Source: Cynocephalus volans
Taxonomy: Eukaryota > Chordata > Mammalia > Dermoptera > Cynocephalidae
Direction of reading: 5' to 3'
Length of the DNA stretch: 64,000 nt
Assembly (NCBI RefSeq): GCF_027409185.1
Contig: NC_084466.1
Coordinates: forward strand, 69,174,501 to 69,238,500
Shown: positions 38,801-47,233 of the stretch, in pieces
How positions within the stretch are numbered: position 1 is the stretch's first letter
Layout of the letters: every line of letters starts with the position of its first letter
Made by a program: the position numbers and the translations under genes
The notes under the pieces: generated by a model
Told to the model about the DNA's origin: nothing
The model's database searches: none
Seen by the model: the letters and a program-made list of their open reading frames with translations, nothing else

Positions 38801-41800
38801 ATGTGTTGGCAAACATCCTTCCTTACATTTTTCTCTACACATGCACGTGTGTGAGATTTTTTAGCAAAAAATGGAATCATACTGCACATACTAATTTTTT
38901 CCCCCTTTCCTTGTCCATACTCCCTATTCCCTACTCATAGATCTTAGACACCAACCACGATGCATTTGATATGTGTCCTAAACACACATGCTTCCTTGTA
39001 AAAGATATACAGAGGTGGGGGATTGTTAAAGTTGGCATAAATAATGATGTGCTACGAGTCTGATTCTGTTTCCAACTTTTCCCATTGATTCCTTTTCAGC
39101 TCATCCTGCTTGTGTGTCTCTTGGGCTGCTTCTGCATAAGATCCCATAGTATGTAGCAATCACATGTCACTTCTGTTCCCCAAGCAAAGGGGATGTAGCT
39201 TGCCATCACATTCCCTGGTACCTCACCCAGCACCCAGATGACCTTCCCATATGTGTCACCTCATTGACCTGTATGAAACTCTGTTAGGGATATAAACCCA
39301 AGAGTGAGATTGACCAAAGGTGTGGTCTTGATTTTGCTAAATAAGAACTAAACAGCAGTACCCATTTATACTTCTCATGGAGAACAGGGAGTTTCCTGAC
39401 ACCTTACATCCTCACCAAGTTACTGTCACCTTTTCTGGTTTTGCCCTTTTGGAGACAGGTGTAAAATAGTATTTCATTTTTATTTACATTCTCTGTGTAA
39501 CAGTAAATTTGAGCTTCTCTTCACATACTTCTGCCATGTAGTCTTCCCTGTCTATCAACTGCTTGTTCATATCTTTGTATCATCTCCCAATTTTTCATCT
39601 GTTTCTTGCCATTTTCTTATTGGTTTTCAGGGGTTCTTTGTATAGCACAGATATTGCAGGGGTTCTTTGTTGGTTATAGACTTTGTAAATATCTTCTCTA
39701 GTGTCTGTTAACTTTGTGCTGTACATACTGTTTAATAACCTGGGTTTTTCCAGTTTATTATATACTGAAAATGTCCCATGTCTTTAAATATTTATTTCTA
39801 CTATATAATTTTAATGGTAATCAAAGCTGATATTTGAGAAATTGTTCCATAAACAAACATTAATACTGCCCCCTCCCTTCTCTAAGGAGGATATTGATAT
39901 GTTTTTTATTACGTGCAGTGAGTTGCTAATTCAGTTTTTTCAAGCCACTGGAAGTTCCTGATTAACCCAATCTGATTACAGACTGTAAGCATCACTTGAT
40001 TTATTTGTCTAACAAAAGAGTATTTATGTTTTTTTTATTTTGGGGCGTATGTCTTCCTGATTTTCCTGCATCATAAATGTTCTGAAAAAGTCACAGCATA
40101 GATAAGTCTTTTAGAGTTGAAACATTGTCTTTAGCTAAAAACTTTGTTATTTTATTCAGTCTGTCTTTAAGCTGAATAAGTAGGGCATAAAAATTACAAA
40201 GTAAATCAAGGTTTACTTCTTTTCTTTGGTTTTAATAAAATAAATTGACCAAGGATCGAGCTCTTAACGGATCGAGCTTTTTACTTTTCTTTTTTTTGAG
40301 AAAATGTGTAGTTTTAGGTGTATCTCTGCCTAAAGGTAAAAGAGGCTAAATCCCCAAATCTGTTTCATAACAGTTATTCCTCAGAAAAGGATTATGTCAA
40401 CAGGAAAAGGACTTCCAGTGCCTTCCCTGTGCTGCCCACTGTGACTCTCGAGGGGCTGGGCCATTGTTACTGCATTTCTCAAACTCGTTTATCTCAGGCC
40501 TCTTTCCTAATAAGTGTCCTGTGAGTCAAATGTCCCTGGAATTCACTTTTTGGGAAACCCTGAGGTTGGATGTATTTTTCAAGGTCCCTTGGGTTCTGTG
40601 CCATATAGAAAGAGATGAATTCCTCTGCCAAATGATGAATTCTACAGAGTTGAGTGTGGAACTCTGGAAGCAAATGCAGCCACTATGTGCATAATCTATA
40701 AGGATTTGCTAAAGAATAGCTTTAAGCCAAACACACTTTTCAAATCTCTCTGACATCATTTAGAGGACTCGTGATGGGATTGGGAAGTAGTGAACAAAGC
40801 CAGAATATTATGAGACCCATGAGGTAAGAAACAGAGCCCCAGTCCCTGTGGGGCCGTGCCATGAGTGGCCAGTAGACAAGTAGCTTCCCTGAGTATCCGC
40901 CATGGTCAAGCCGTATCACTCCTACACCGGCGGCTGTGTGTGTGTGCAGCGTGCAGTTAGGTATAGTCATGCACTATCAGAGCAAATGTAACCAGACAGA
41001 GAATACGAGATGAAGTACTAAATCCTCAGCATGGCTGTCAGGACTCTACGCGAGCCATCCCCTCCAGCCATCCTGAGCGTCTCTCAGCCCCTTTTGCCTA
41101 GCCTCCTCCCATCCATGCTCAGGTCTCAGCTGTTGTGTCACTTGTCAGAGACCCCAACCAGGGTTGGAGCCTCCTGTTACACCTATGCCATAGCGCTTTG
41201 TGCTCCTCTTTCTCAGGCCTAACTATTGTACTTATTTAAATAATTATTAGTAATAATATTTCGTGTCTGGTCTTCCCTGATAAATTATAAGCTTCATGAT
41301 GGAGATTCGTTTTATTCACCACTACATCTCATCCCCAGGGTCTGACATGTAATAGGCATTCAGTAAATATTTTTTGAACGGTTGACTGCAAAATCACACT
41401 TGTGTTTCTTATAAACACATCCTGATTCTGTAAGTTTCATCAGTATCAGTGGTTCCAGTTATCCTCACTGTTTCTGTGACCCCTTGTGTGCTTTTTTTTG
41501 ACAAGACCCCTGAATGGTTGGACAGTGATTCCTGTCAAAAGTGTGATCAGCCTTTCTTCTGGAACTTCAAGCAAATGTGGGACAGTAAGAAAATCGGCCT
41601 AAGACAGGTAGGTGATATGGAGGCTTTGACAAAATGTAATTGTGTGGAAATAACTTAACTTTGTGATCTTAGAAGATAGAGCACTCCTGGTCAGGAGTTG
41701 TGGGGGCGTAGATTAGTATCCTGGAGTCACCTTGTGACTGAACGTTTCTGTAGTGATTTGTTCCCAGTAATAAAGGGATACTATTTTAGAATTCTAGTGG

Positions 41801-44800
41801 CATCTACACCTTAAAATTAGAGGCATCATTCTTAGCTCATATGGGTACCAAACCATGAAGTGGTATTTTTTTTTTACTTTCCCTCCCTTTGACCTTGTTA
41901 TTTAGGCTTGCAATGCAGCATTTTCTATCTGATTCCATCGTTTGTTTTGGTCTTCCCCAAGGAAATGAAACGTTAGGTCACCTAAGCTTAGCATGGTCAA
42001 AGTACAATGGATTGAATCAGGTTTCATCCCCGTTCTCCTTCATCCAGCAGCATAATCTCTGGAGATGTCACTTCCTCAGTACACTCCTATTTAAGGTCAC
42101 CTGACCACTAGGTGGTTCTCATGATGACAATTGGAAAGGGCTAAGAACGGGGAAAGCAGGAGAGTGGGGAGGTGGCACAATCAGCTCTGTTTCCCAGCAG
42201 TCCTCATTCTGAGTAAACAGAGCCCAGAAGGAGAACTCGCCTGGTGTGTTCTGTCCCTCCTCAGCACCATTGCCGCAAGTGCGGGAAGGCGGTCTGCGGC
42301 AAGTGCAGCTCCAAGCGCTCCTCCATACCTCTCATGGGCTTCGAGTTTGAAGTGAGAGTCTGTGACAGCTGCCACGACGCCATCACAGACGAAGAGTAAG
42401 TGCCAACAGTTTGCAGCACTCTCCAGGTTAAGGAGAGAAGCAAGCTAGAGAGCTGCCCTGAGCACTCTAGCCATGCCTCATATTGCTCTAGTTCCTGCTG
42501 CTTTAGAACGCAGACCGTGGCAAGTGGGGAAAAGCCCTCGGTTGCCATAAAGAGATTGTGTTGTCTTGTGAGATAGGAAAAGAGAGAATATGCTCAAAGA
42601 ATTCGTCTCTGGGCTCTTCCTAATCCCAGGGATATGTGCATTTAAAATAGATGCTGTCTGCTCATTTACTTGAGAATTGCCCAGAAGCACAGGGGTCCTG
42701 GGTTTGCTTTCTAGCTCAAACTATCTTTACAGGAGCTGAATCAGCCCACAGGCTCCAGAAGGTTTCATTTTCCAGGAAGAGCTAAGCTGCTTTACCTGAG
42801 AAGCAAATATTCCCAGTTGTCCAGCTACCCAGCTGGCTGCTTGTCAGTCCTGCCCGGTAACCAAGGACCTTAGGTTACTGCACCTTGGTGTGCTTTGGAG
42901 AGTGGGACAAATCTCTGTTGTCTCTTTAATAATGGCCTATTGAAAACTGCCCCCAGAGGTACACAGAATGCTCTGCAACAGGCTTCCCTTTCAGAGAGTT
43001 AGAGGAGGGTCTCCCAGGTAATGTGTCCTCCCAGTCTTCCCAGCACCTTGTATTACAGTCAAATATTTAAGTATTCTTATTTATCCATATCAATTACCAA
43101 TTAAGATGCCCTTGCATGAGTGTTTATGTTCATTGACTATTTCTACTCATTATACATGATGAAATTAATAAGAGAGTTCTTTTCATTGAATTAGAAATCT
43201 GCAAGAGACCTTAGAGATATTCTAGTTTAGTTCTTCATTTTATAGATAAAGACACAGACCCAGAGAGTCTAAGGAACTCGCAAATTAAGCCTACGTCTTT
43301 AGTTCTAAAAACTTAAAGCTTTTAGCATGCTGCAGACCTAGTCTACAGAGATATTTGGCTATAGGAAAAAGGGAGAAGCACACCATCTTCAGAGAGCCAC
43401 TGCAGCAGCGTGGGATCCCTTGAAAATGACTGGAGAGTAGCTGTCTCCCTTGCTGTGCTCCTGTCCCCTCCAGCTCACTGTCACTCCTGCCTCTTGCATT
43501 GCCTCTAGACCAGCTAGGTAGTTGACAAACCTTTTTACTTAAAAATACACAAAATTAAAAAATACAAAACAAATGATGATGCTTATTTATTTTGTTTTGC
43601 TTGTTAAAGCTTTAGAATACTACAGAAAAAGTAACTCTGCAGTTATACCAGTTAAAAATGCAAAAGAGTGGATGGCCCTTCAATTATAATGAAAGTTAGT
43701 AGTAGTTTAGCAAGCATGACTTTTTTTTTTTTTTAATTAAATAGGCAAAGGTAGACAATTTCACTGGCAAGTCCTTCTGAGCTCAAACTTATCAAAAGCA
43801 CCGTAGTTTAAAAAAGATTTCCCAAAAGCACAGGTAGATATTTTTACAGACTCCATCAGAGCAACACATTCTCCAAGAGACTTTTGGAGATTTTATCTCT
43901 TTCCCATTTTGAAGATTATAAGAATTCCTTCTTCTTCTTTTTTTTTTTTTTTTCTTTTTTAAATCATAACAGCTCGCCAGGGAATAAAGGTAATCTGAGG
44001 AGCATTTCTAACAGTGAAGCAGGTTTAGCCATTAGGCTAAAGTTAGAGCTTAATGTCATCCTACGTCTCCTTCATTCATATGTCACTGCCTTTTACTCTG
44101 GGAAATGTTCTTTGCCCCTTCTAGACGTGCGCCCACGGCTACCTTCCATGACACTAAACATAACATTGTGCATGTACATTTTGATGCAACCAGAGGATGG
44201 TTACTGACTTCGGGAACTGACAGGGTTATTAAGGTAAGACACCGTCTTGTTAAGAAGCTTTCCATCTTTGGCCTTATGTAAATATGCAAGGAACCAAGAA
44301 CATGTTGAGGTACTGCTCAAAAGATTATCCTTGGCAGTGAATATTTCTGTTACATGCGAGGTCCCATGCCAGGCACTGGCTCTATACAAAAAATTAAGAC
44401 ATGGCTCCAGGCTGCAAAGGAATGGACAGTCTATTTGGAACACACTCTTGAAAAGATAAATAATAATAGGTCACGTGTGCAGCAGTCAGAAAAGTAATAC
44501 AGATGAGAATTATCTTAGGAGTTCAGCGGAGGGAGACGGTGCTGCTGGAGAAGGCTGCGTGAAGTCTTCATGAGGTGGAATCAGACTGAGTACTGAATGA
44601 AAGGCAGGACTTGAATAAGCCAACAGGCAATAAACAAGATCTTTTCCCACTCAGGTCAATTAATCCAAAAACATTCATCCAGGACCTCTCTGAGGACTGT
44701 GGTAGACCACCTGGATTCAGTACCACTGCAGAGGCCCAGGACAGAAAGGGCCATCCTCACGTCATTCCCCGAGAAACACAGAGGCCCAGGCTCACCAGCA

Positions 44801-45329
44801 CACTGAGCTTTCCCTCTGACCCATTCTGGTCCCACTCTTTGGAGGTGCAGCAGCATGAGGTGATTAAAATAACTCCCTGTGGAAGCTGCCAGACCTCTTT
44901 GCAAGTATTAAGTAAACTCTGGGAGCCTCAGTTCCTTCATTTTTGAAAACAAGACATCTTGTAGAATTGTAAGGAAGATTAAATGAGAAGATATGGAAAG
45001 GACACAGCACATGCTTGGTGTCCAATATATGTTAGTTTCCTTCCCCTTAAATGGATCTAATCTGCTTTTGTTCTCCATTAGCTGGATCAAAATTTCAGCC
45101 ATTGTCATGTTTTTGAACTTTATGTTGAATATTTTAATGAAAAAATATTTTATAGATTTAGAAATCATGTTAGTATAGTACGTAGTTGCTTTTTAAATAA
45201 AATTCACTTGAATTCAACTCTAAGGGCTGTTTATCCTCAATACAATTTAATTTTAGTTCATCCTATATCTTCTTCTTCTTTTTTTTTTTTTTTTTACAGT
45301 TGTGGGATATGACCCCAGTAGTGTCTTGA
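5797..45329 (+). CDS. WDFY2: WDFY2, 3' part of gene (nine coding exons, human exons 4-12)
   Basis: Spliced in order, nine exons give one open frame of 307 residues plus stop. If numbered as the human protein they are residues 94-400, so only about 93 N-terminal residues are missing upstream. The product is a seven-bladed WD-repeat propeller with a FYVE zinc finger inserted between blades 6 and 7. From knowledge of the family, FYVE binds phosphatidylinositol-3-phosphate and places the protein on early endosomes, where it has been reported to bind AKT and PKC-zeta and their substrates. Every junction is GT-AG and phases agree across all eight introns. The reading frame has no stop, frameshift or lost zinc ligand, so the gene looks functional. 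Exon order and the downstream convergent DHRS12 match the human locus. The close relative WDFY1 is the main alternative; the ending LWDMTPVVS and the DHRS12 neighbour favour WDFY2. Confidence 0.96.
6005..6160 (-). repeat. MIR fragment
   Basis: The segment gaggcccaaagagtttggg, tgacttgcctgtgattc and a closing tattataccacacagtgc follow the order of a reverse-complement MIR. Confidence 0.6.
6585..6720 (-). repeat. L2 3' end fragment
   Basis: The phrase aaatattcattgagtaccta and the following body resemble the reverse complement of the L2 3' end. Confidence 0.6.
7250..8580 (+). mobile_element. L1 ORF2 relic (between endonuclease and reverse transcriptase)
   Basis: A conceptual frame at 7709-7912 reads like L1 ORF2: [18 protein letters not shown] followed by [19 protein letters not shown] phrases downstream match further ORF2 text (aatgaaaccaaaagctggg, ataataaggaatattatgaac, gctccaggtccggatg). 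Stops and indels break the frame, so it is a dead fragment without the catalytic reverse transcriptase core. Confidence 0.85.
9065..9328 (-). mobile_element. Lineage-specific 5'-truncated L1 3' end
   Basis: It starts T/A-rich on the + strand (the L1 tail) and ends in agtgagaacatgtg, a conserved L1 3' UTR phrase in reverse. A perfect 14-bp target-site duplication, ataccctgtcttta, flanks it (9051-9064 and 9329-9342). It ends about 125 bp before the WDFY2 exon at 9466. Confidence 0.85.
9281..9300. repeat. (TTTA)n microsatellite
   Basis: About five TTTA units lie inside the L1 insertion. Confidence 0.8.
9466..9616 (+). CDS. WDFY2: WDFY2 exon (human exon 5)
   Basis: It encodes [20 protein letters not shown] and on to ...[11 protein letters not shown], the third WD blade. 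The acceptor is tttcag. The exon ends CTGCA before gtatcc, a weak donor with A at the last exon base and no G at +5. The split codon is CA/A (Gln), completed by the next exon. At 151 nt, skipping it would shift the frame. Confidence 0.94.
10839..11171 (-). mobile_element. MLT1-type MaLR solo LTR
   Basis: The + strand is the reverse complement of an MLT1A/B-like LTR: tgtcttagtccattt at one end, ggttcatagacgtccgtctt in the middle and ttcaacatacaaattgtggg near the other. ERVL-MaLR solo LTRs are non-coding relics shared by placentals. Confidence 0.8.
11178..11320 (+). mobile_element. L1 3' end fragment
   Basis: The phrases gatggatgtgttaattaatt and gtggtaatcattgcacagtg match the 3' end of L1M elements. 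Confidence 0.65.
11330..11475 (-). repeat. MIR fragment
   Basis: The segment attttacaaatgagccatctg, through cacccagctagtgagtagg to aacccaagtattctg is a reverse MIR core. Confidence 0.65.
12840..12975 (-). repeat. MIR fragment
   Basis: The phrases gaggctcagggagggtc, aggttaagtgacctact and caaggtcacaact are reverse MIR. Confidence 0.7.
13560..17640 (-). mobile_element. Long L1M fragment (3' UTR and end of ORF2)
   Basis: Several diagnostic stretches appear in reverse order of an L1M element: gattttaaagcaaattcca (13740), tcaggtggtgacagccag (14535), ggtacagagatttctcata (15080), ggtttggacagatgtgtaatg (15257), and 3' ORF2-like text at 16800-17640 (ttctgttccattagtc). It fills most of the intron and ends about 40 bp before the WDFY2 exon at 17684. 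It is interrupted at 13818-14005. Confidence 0.7.
13818..14005 (+). mobile_element. Unrecognised 188-bp retroposon inside L1M
   Basis: The L1M sequence breaks at 13817 and resumes near 14006, with similar flanks aaatatatggatca and aaatatataggtca (12 of 14 identical), which look like a target-site duplication. The insert is C/T-rich, contains no pol III boxes I can see, and ends in an A/T-rich tail on the + strand. It does not match the tRNA SINE or the L1 3' end at 9065-9328. It could be a truncated processed pseudogene or an inverted L1 piece. Confidence 0.6.
17684..17796 (+). CDS. WDFY2: WDFY2 exon (human exon 6)
   Basis: It encodes [20 protein letters not shown] and on to ...TTFRGHT, the fourth WD blade, ending in the usual GH dipeptide. 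The acceptor (catgatag) lies only about 40 bp after old L1 sequence and has a poor pyrimidine tract; the donor gtaaga is strong. Confidence 0.94.
18413..18542 (-). mobile_element. tRNA-derived SINE, two-part (dimeric), insertion 3
   Basis: On the - strand a first unit (gtggcgcactcgggagagtg ... gttcggatcc) is followed by a second, shorter unit (ggtgcgctcactggctgag) and a tail gtcacgaaaaagacaaa. Target-site duplication ttttcactagtattttt flanks it (18396-18412 and 18543-18559). Many CpGs survive, which argues for a recent insertion. Confidence 0.85.
19546..19652 (+). mobile_element. tRNA-derived SINE, insertion 4
   Basis: It begins gtgccggcccgtggctcact and has an A-rich tail with aaat units. 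Flanking aaaaattttatttcttg and aaaaattttatgtcttg (19529-19545, 19653-19669) form a 17-bp target-site duplication with one mismatch. Confidence 0.85.
19937..20376 (-). mobile_element. L1M 3' UTR piece nested in L2
   Basis: The text ttcaccattttagccattt, cacattgttgtccaaccat and ctactttctgtctctgtg is the reverse of an L1MA/MB 3' UTR. It is bounded by two copies of agcagtgcttc (19926-19936, 20377-20387), a target-site duplication. Confidence 0.7.
20072..20144 (-). mobile_element. tRNA-derived SINE, insertion 5 (nested)
   Basis: A poly(T) start, then gcagggatggaatcctagg and gagctaactggctggcc, is a reverse tRNA(Ile) SINE. It splits the L1M piece, giving a three-level nest: L2, L1, SINE. Confidence 0.75.
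20770..21420 (-). mobile_element. L2 fragment, reverse
   Basis: The order ggcagtggtcagggaaggc, gagaagccactaaagagtt, tctgatcagattttaacg and gttctggcagtagag follows the L2 3' end in reverse. Confidence 0.65.
22250..22263 (-). promoter_or_regulatory. CTCF-like site
   Basis: Read on the - strand, CCAGCAGAGGGAGC differs from the CTCF core consensus CCASYAGRKGGCRS at one position. It sits in the WDFY2 intron 17797-27322. A single motif of this length is weak evidence of binding. Confidence 0.35.
22740..23650 (-). mobile_element. Long L2 3' fragment
   Basis: It reads as L2 in reverse over about 900 bp: gatgctgggatatgtaggtag, acattccaggccccaggg, ggcagcagtgggtgagag, ggtggatggtgatgccatt. Several short frames here are by-products. 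Confidence 0.7.
23846..23875. repeat. Perfect 15-bp tandem duplication
   Basis: The unit cccagcagtttccaa occurs twice in a row. Confidence 0.9.
23960..24440. mobile_element. Two old L1 3' fragments
   Basis: 23960-24240 resembles an L1 3' end on + (gcgatgggatattacctggc, cattaacaatta). 24280-24440 is a reverse L1M 3' UTR (aaatttaccatttcaacca, agtgtataattcagtgac). Confidence 0.6.
24885..25145 (-). repeat. L2 3' end fragment
   Basis: The phrases gagcacatcctgtgtgccag, gcactgtgcactaggctc and ggagaatgcttcctggagga are reverse L2. Confidence 0.65.
25740..26020 (-). repeat. L2 3' end fragment
   Basis: The phrases gagtactcactgtaagcca, ctaggtactggggatagtg and tctctaaggaggtggcattt are reverse L2. Confidence 0.65.
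26640..26850 (-). repeat. MIR fragment
   Basis: Reverse MIR text: ctcaccacaatcctataaa, ccccattttacagtggagg, gtgatttgcccgga. Confidence 0.7.
27323..27449 (+). CDS. WDFY2: WDFY2 exon (human exon 7)
   Basis: It encodes [20 protein letters not shown], then [20 protein letters not shown] and GH, a textbook WD blade (the fifth) with structural D and WD. Acceptor ctctcag, donor gtaagg. The last codon is split AA/T (Asn). Confidence 0.96.
28109..28144. repeat. Perfect 18-bp tandem duplication
   Basis: The unit ggtcagtgattcttgtac occurs twice back to back with no mismatch, in the WDFY2 intron. Confidence 0.9.
28160..28325 (-). repeat. MIR-like fragment
   Basis: Text such as tcaataaccctataaaaga, attttctagatgagaat and cttggaacttaggtctcc follows reverse MIR order, with low similarity. 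Confidence 0.5.
29640..29900 (+). repeat. MIR fragment
   Basis: Forward MIR text: agtgtggtcattagcatgc, aagtaaggcacttcacctct, tgtttcctcatctctaata. Confidence 0.7.
30015..30330 (-). repeat. L2 3' end fragment
   Basis: The phrases acaagtgtttactgagctcc, gccctcatggagctatgct and a later gggtgcaggacaatgcaagtg fit reverse L2. Confidence 0.6.
30815..30970. repeat. Old interspersed repeat, family not certain
   Basis: The text gggccctgcacttggtttaa with ggacacctcaaattatatag resembles an ancient mammalian DNA-transposon-type repeat I have seen before but cannot name with confidence. Confidence 0.35.
33474..33598 (-). mobile_element. tRNA(Ile)-derived SINE (CYN-like), insertion 6
   Basis: T-rich start, then ggatctgaacccttgacct and gagctaactggccagcccc. 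Flanking attaatagcatttta and attaataacatttta (33459-33473, 33599-33613) form a 15-bp target-site duplication with one mismatch. Confidence 0.85.
34235..34729 (-). mobile_element. Non-autonomous hAT DNA transposon fossil
   Basis: On the - strand it starts cagtggttctcaaactttt, a typical hAT terminal repeat, followed by ggtctcaggatccctttaca and, further in, gtagcctctggaaaactcc. The far terminal repeat is not visible, so it is truncated. Confidence 0.65.
34840..36330. other. WDFY2 intron, no gene or clear repeat apart from one SINE
   Basis: AT-rich sequence. Apart from the SINE at 35299-35379, and a short segment near 36275-36320 that resembles 31685-31745, I recognise nothing. Confidence 0.5.
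35299..35379 (+). mobile_element. tRNA(Ile)-derived SINE (CYN-like), insertion 7, no A tail
   Basis: It begins gggctggccaattagctcag and ends gtaccagcca. The A box TTAGCTCAGTTGG (35310-35322) is intact; the B box is decayed (ggctcagatct). Unlike the others it lacks an A-rich tail and a clear duplication. Confidence 0.75.
36589..36694 (+). CDS. WDFY2: WDFY2 exon (human exon 8)
   Basis: It encodes [20 protein letters not shown] then [15 protein letters not shown], the sixth WD blade. Acceptor ttcacag, donor gtgggt. It ends on a codon boundary, which makes a clean joint between the propeller and the FYVE insert encoded by the next two exons. Confidence 0.96.
36700..38640. other. WDFY2 intron, nothing recognised
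   Basis: No exon, RNA gene or named repeat seen in this 1.9-kb stretch. Confidence 0.45.
38645..39780 (-). mobile_element. L1M 3' region, reverse
   Basis: Text such as aaaaaatggaatcatactgc, ggagacaggtgtaaaatagt, gccattttcttattggttt and ggttctttgtatagcac is the reverse of an old L1 ORF2 end and 3' UTR. Confidence 0.6.
40253..40284. repeat. 16-bp tandem duplication
   Basis: Units ggatcgagctcttaac and ggatcgagctttttac are adjacent, with two mismatches. Confidence 0.8.
40465..40562 (+). repeat. hAT-type short repeat (MER-like)
   Basis: The ends tgcatttctcaaactcgttt and actttttgggaaaccctg resemble inverted ends of short hAT relics. Confidence 0.45.
41040..41395 (+). repeat. L2 3' end fragment
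   Basis: Forward L2 text: gtctggtcttccctgataa, cttcatgatggagattcg, gcattcagtaaatatttttt. Confidence 0.65.
41506..41607 (+). CDS. WDFY2: WDFY2 exon (human exon 9), first half of FYVE domain
   Basis: This 102-nt, phase-0 exon encodes [20 protein letters not shown] then [14 protein letters not shown]. It carries the first CxxC zinc ligand pair (SCQKC). The position of the canonical FYVE WxxD motif reads WLDSD, so the acidic residue is one place off. Acceptor gacaag, donor gtaggt. Confidence 0.96.
42265..42395 (+). CDS. WDFY2: WDFY2 exon (human exon 10), second half of FYVE domain
   Basis: It encodes [20 protein letters not shown], then [16 protein letters not shown] and HDAITDEE. With the last residues of the previous exon it makes the FYVE core RQHHCR (consensus R/K R/K HHCR), followed by CxxC pairs HCRKC, VCGKC and VCDSC and the RVC motif. 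All eight zinc ligands are present across the two exons. Acceptor ctcag, donor gtaagt. Confidence 0.97.
44125..44233 (+). CDS. WDFY2: WDFY2 exon (human exon 11)
   Basis: It encodes [20 protein letters not shown] then [16 protein letters not shown], the start of the seventh WD blade, which resumes the propeller after FYVE. The first codon is completed from the previous exon (GA/A, Glu). Acceptor ttctag, donor gtaaga. Confidence 0.96.
45300..45329 (+). CDS. WDFY2: WDFY2 last coding exon (human exon 12)
   Basis: Only nine residues, LWDMTPVVS, precede TGA at 45327-45329. They supply the WD dipeptide that closes the seventh blade. The acceptor follows a very long T tract (about 45283-45295) and tacag. 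Confidence 0.95.
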   Translation: MWDMTPVVS

Positions 45330-45821
45330 GGACTCTCCCAGGAATCAGAAAGATAGTATTTCCTAAAGAAACTATTATTCTAATCCAAATCATTACTGGA
45401 GAGGGAGAACAGATATGTGAGAAGTGAGAGCAAAACTGAAGACCCTGGAGGGACTGCATATCACCTACAAGCACAGCAGTGACCTAGAGAATGGCCACAT
45501 GCAAGGGGACTCTTCAACTTGTTCATACAATATAAAAGAAGATATTTTTTTAACAAGTGGTTTATACAGTCTGGCTGTGCTACATTGTTTTGAGTATACT
45601 GAAAACTCTGGGGTGTTTAATTTTTATATTTTGCAGCACTCCATTTTACTTGTTGCTTTGTGTGTGGGAGAAATGAGGGAAGCATCTGTTCAGGGTATTT
45701 GGGTCATTATAAAGTAGTTCCCGTGTTTCTGTACTTCGGCATGTATCATATGGCCAGCATCTCTTTCTTCCCTTCTCTCTGCATCTACCAGCACCTTCTC
45801 TGCTTTTCACCAGAGTATATA

Positions 45822-45901
45822 AGGGTACTTCAGAAAGTTTGTGGAAAAATGGAATTAAAAGATAATACAAATATTTCCATGAACTTTTTGAAAACCCCTC
45901 A
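45822..45901 (+). mobile_element. Short palindromic mariner-like element (MITE)
   Basis: About 80 bp. The left end agggtacttcagaaagtttg and the reverse complement of the right end (aggggttttcaaaaagttca) are imperfect inverted repeats of about 26 bp, flanked by TA on both sides, the target of Tc1/mariner transposons. It lies in the probable WDFY2 3' UTR. Confidence 0.6.
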
Positions 45902-47212
45902 TATGTATTTTCACTGTTTATTCCCAGTGTTTCTGCTTTCATGTCCTCTTCCAGTAGAGAGATTTGGAAAACCATTTGTGTGGATTCAGCTACTGACTTC
46001 TTGAATCCCCTGAACAGTGATCTGTTGTAATGTCTGACTTCTTCCTGGTCTTATTGACTAGCAGTGACCTGTGTTTCTGCCTCAGTTTTCTCTGTATTTC
46101 CATATTCAAAAATGTTCCCAATCATCATCATCACAGTAGATTATTATAACTCAGAGCTTCAACTCTCAGTGCCTGGATCATTTGGAATTCAGTTGGAGCC
46201 TTCTGAGCCTTTTATGTTTTAGTTTTTTTGACACAGCTCTTCCTTACTCATAACATTAAAAACAAACAAAACAAAAAAACCCTACATGCTTCAAAAATAA
46301 GTGTCTTTAAGATGTGTCTTTCTGTGTGACATCATCTCTGAACTTGAACATGTTCTTTACTGCAAGATCATAATACTGCTCTATTCCTCACCATCTGTAT
46401 TTTCTTCCCCTTTAAAAACTAGATATTTAGACATTTTTTCCTAGTGTATTTCATCAGAACTCTTTGCACACTTTCATACTAAAACTAAATGTGATCTGAT
46501 ACTCAGAGGTACTGAATCCTACGGTTCATGCTGTCTTCCTACTGGAAATGTAAAAGAAGACTTAAGAAAATGAACCAGAAGAATTCTTATTTCTAAGAGA
46601 ATCCAGTCAAGCTTGATAAAATGAAATATTCTTGTGTTCAGTGACTCAACTTGGGATATTGTAGTCTTTTTTTAAAAGCCTTATTTTCACTTGCAAAAAT
46701 AGAATTGAAATTAACAGCAAGCATGTGCAAGCAAACCTGCCCCATTCTGAGCACTTTACATATACGACCTCATTCGGTCCTCACCTGTCGGGAGCATCGG
46801 GGACCACCAAGTCTCTTGAGGATAACCAGGTCGATGAAGCCTTCCAAATGAACAGGCCAGTTCCTTGCCCTTCCCTGTCCAAGCCCTACCTCCACAATAC
46901 CTTGTTCTCTTCTGATTTGACAGTTTTGGGGTAGTAGGATTTGAGTGAAGTTAGAATCCTCCCTATTATTTTTCCTCTTCTGGAAAGCATTTTTTCCCTC
47001 ATGATCATTTGTTTCTTTTCTAACTGGGGGAAGTACGATAGCCATACTTGCCTACCACCCATAGACCAAGTGCAAGGAGATGGGGCTTCCTGGAGGTGAT
47101 CCTGCTGCCCCAGCATTGAGAAGCAGAGCCAGTGTGTATGTCTTGTGAAGCCACAGTACGGGACAACTGTCACCTGGGACTTAGAGCAGCCCATGTGACC
47201 AGAACTCGGAGG

Positions 47213-47233
47213 ACACACACGCACACACACACA
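47213..47233. repeat. (CA)n microsatellite
   Basis: An acacac run interrupted by one g, in the probable WDFY2 3' UTR. Confidence 0.8.
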
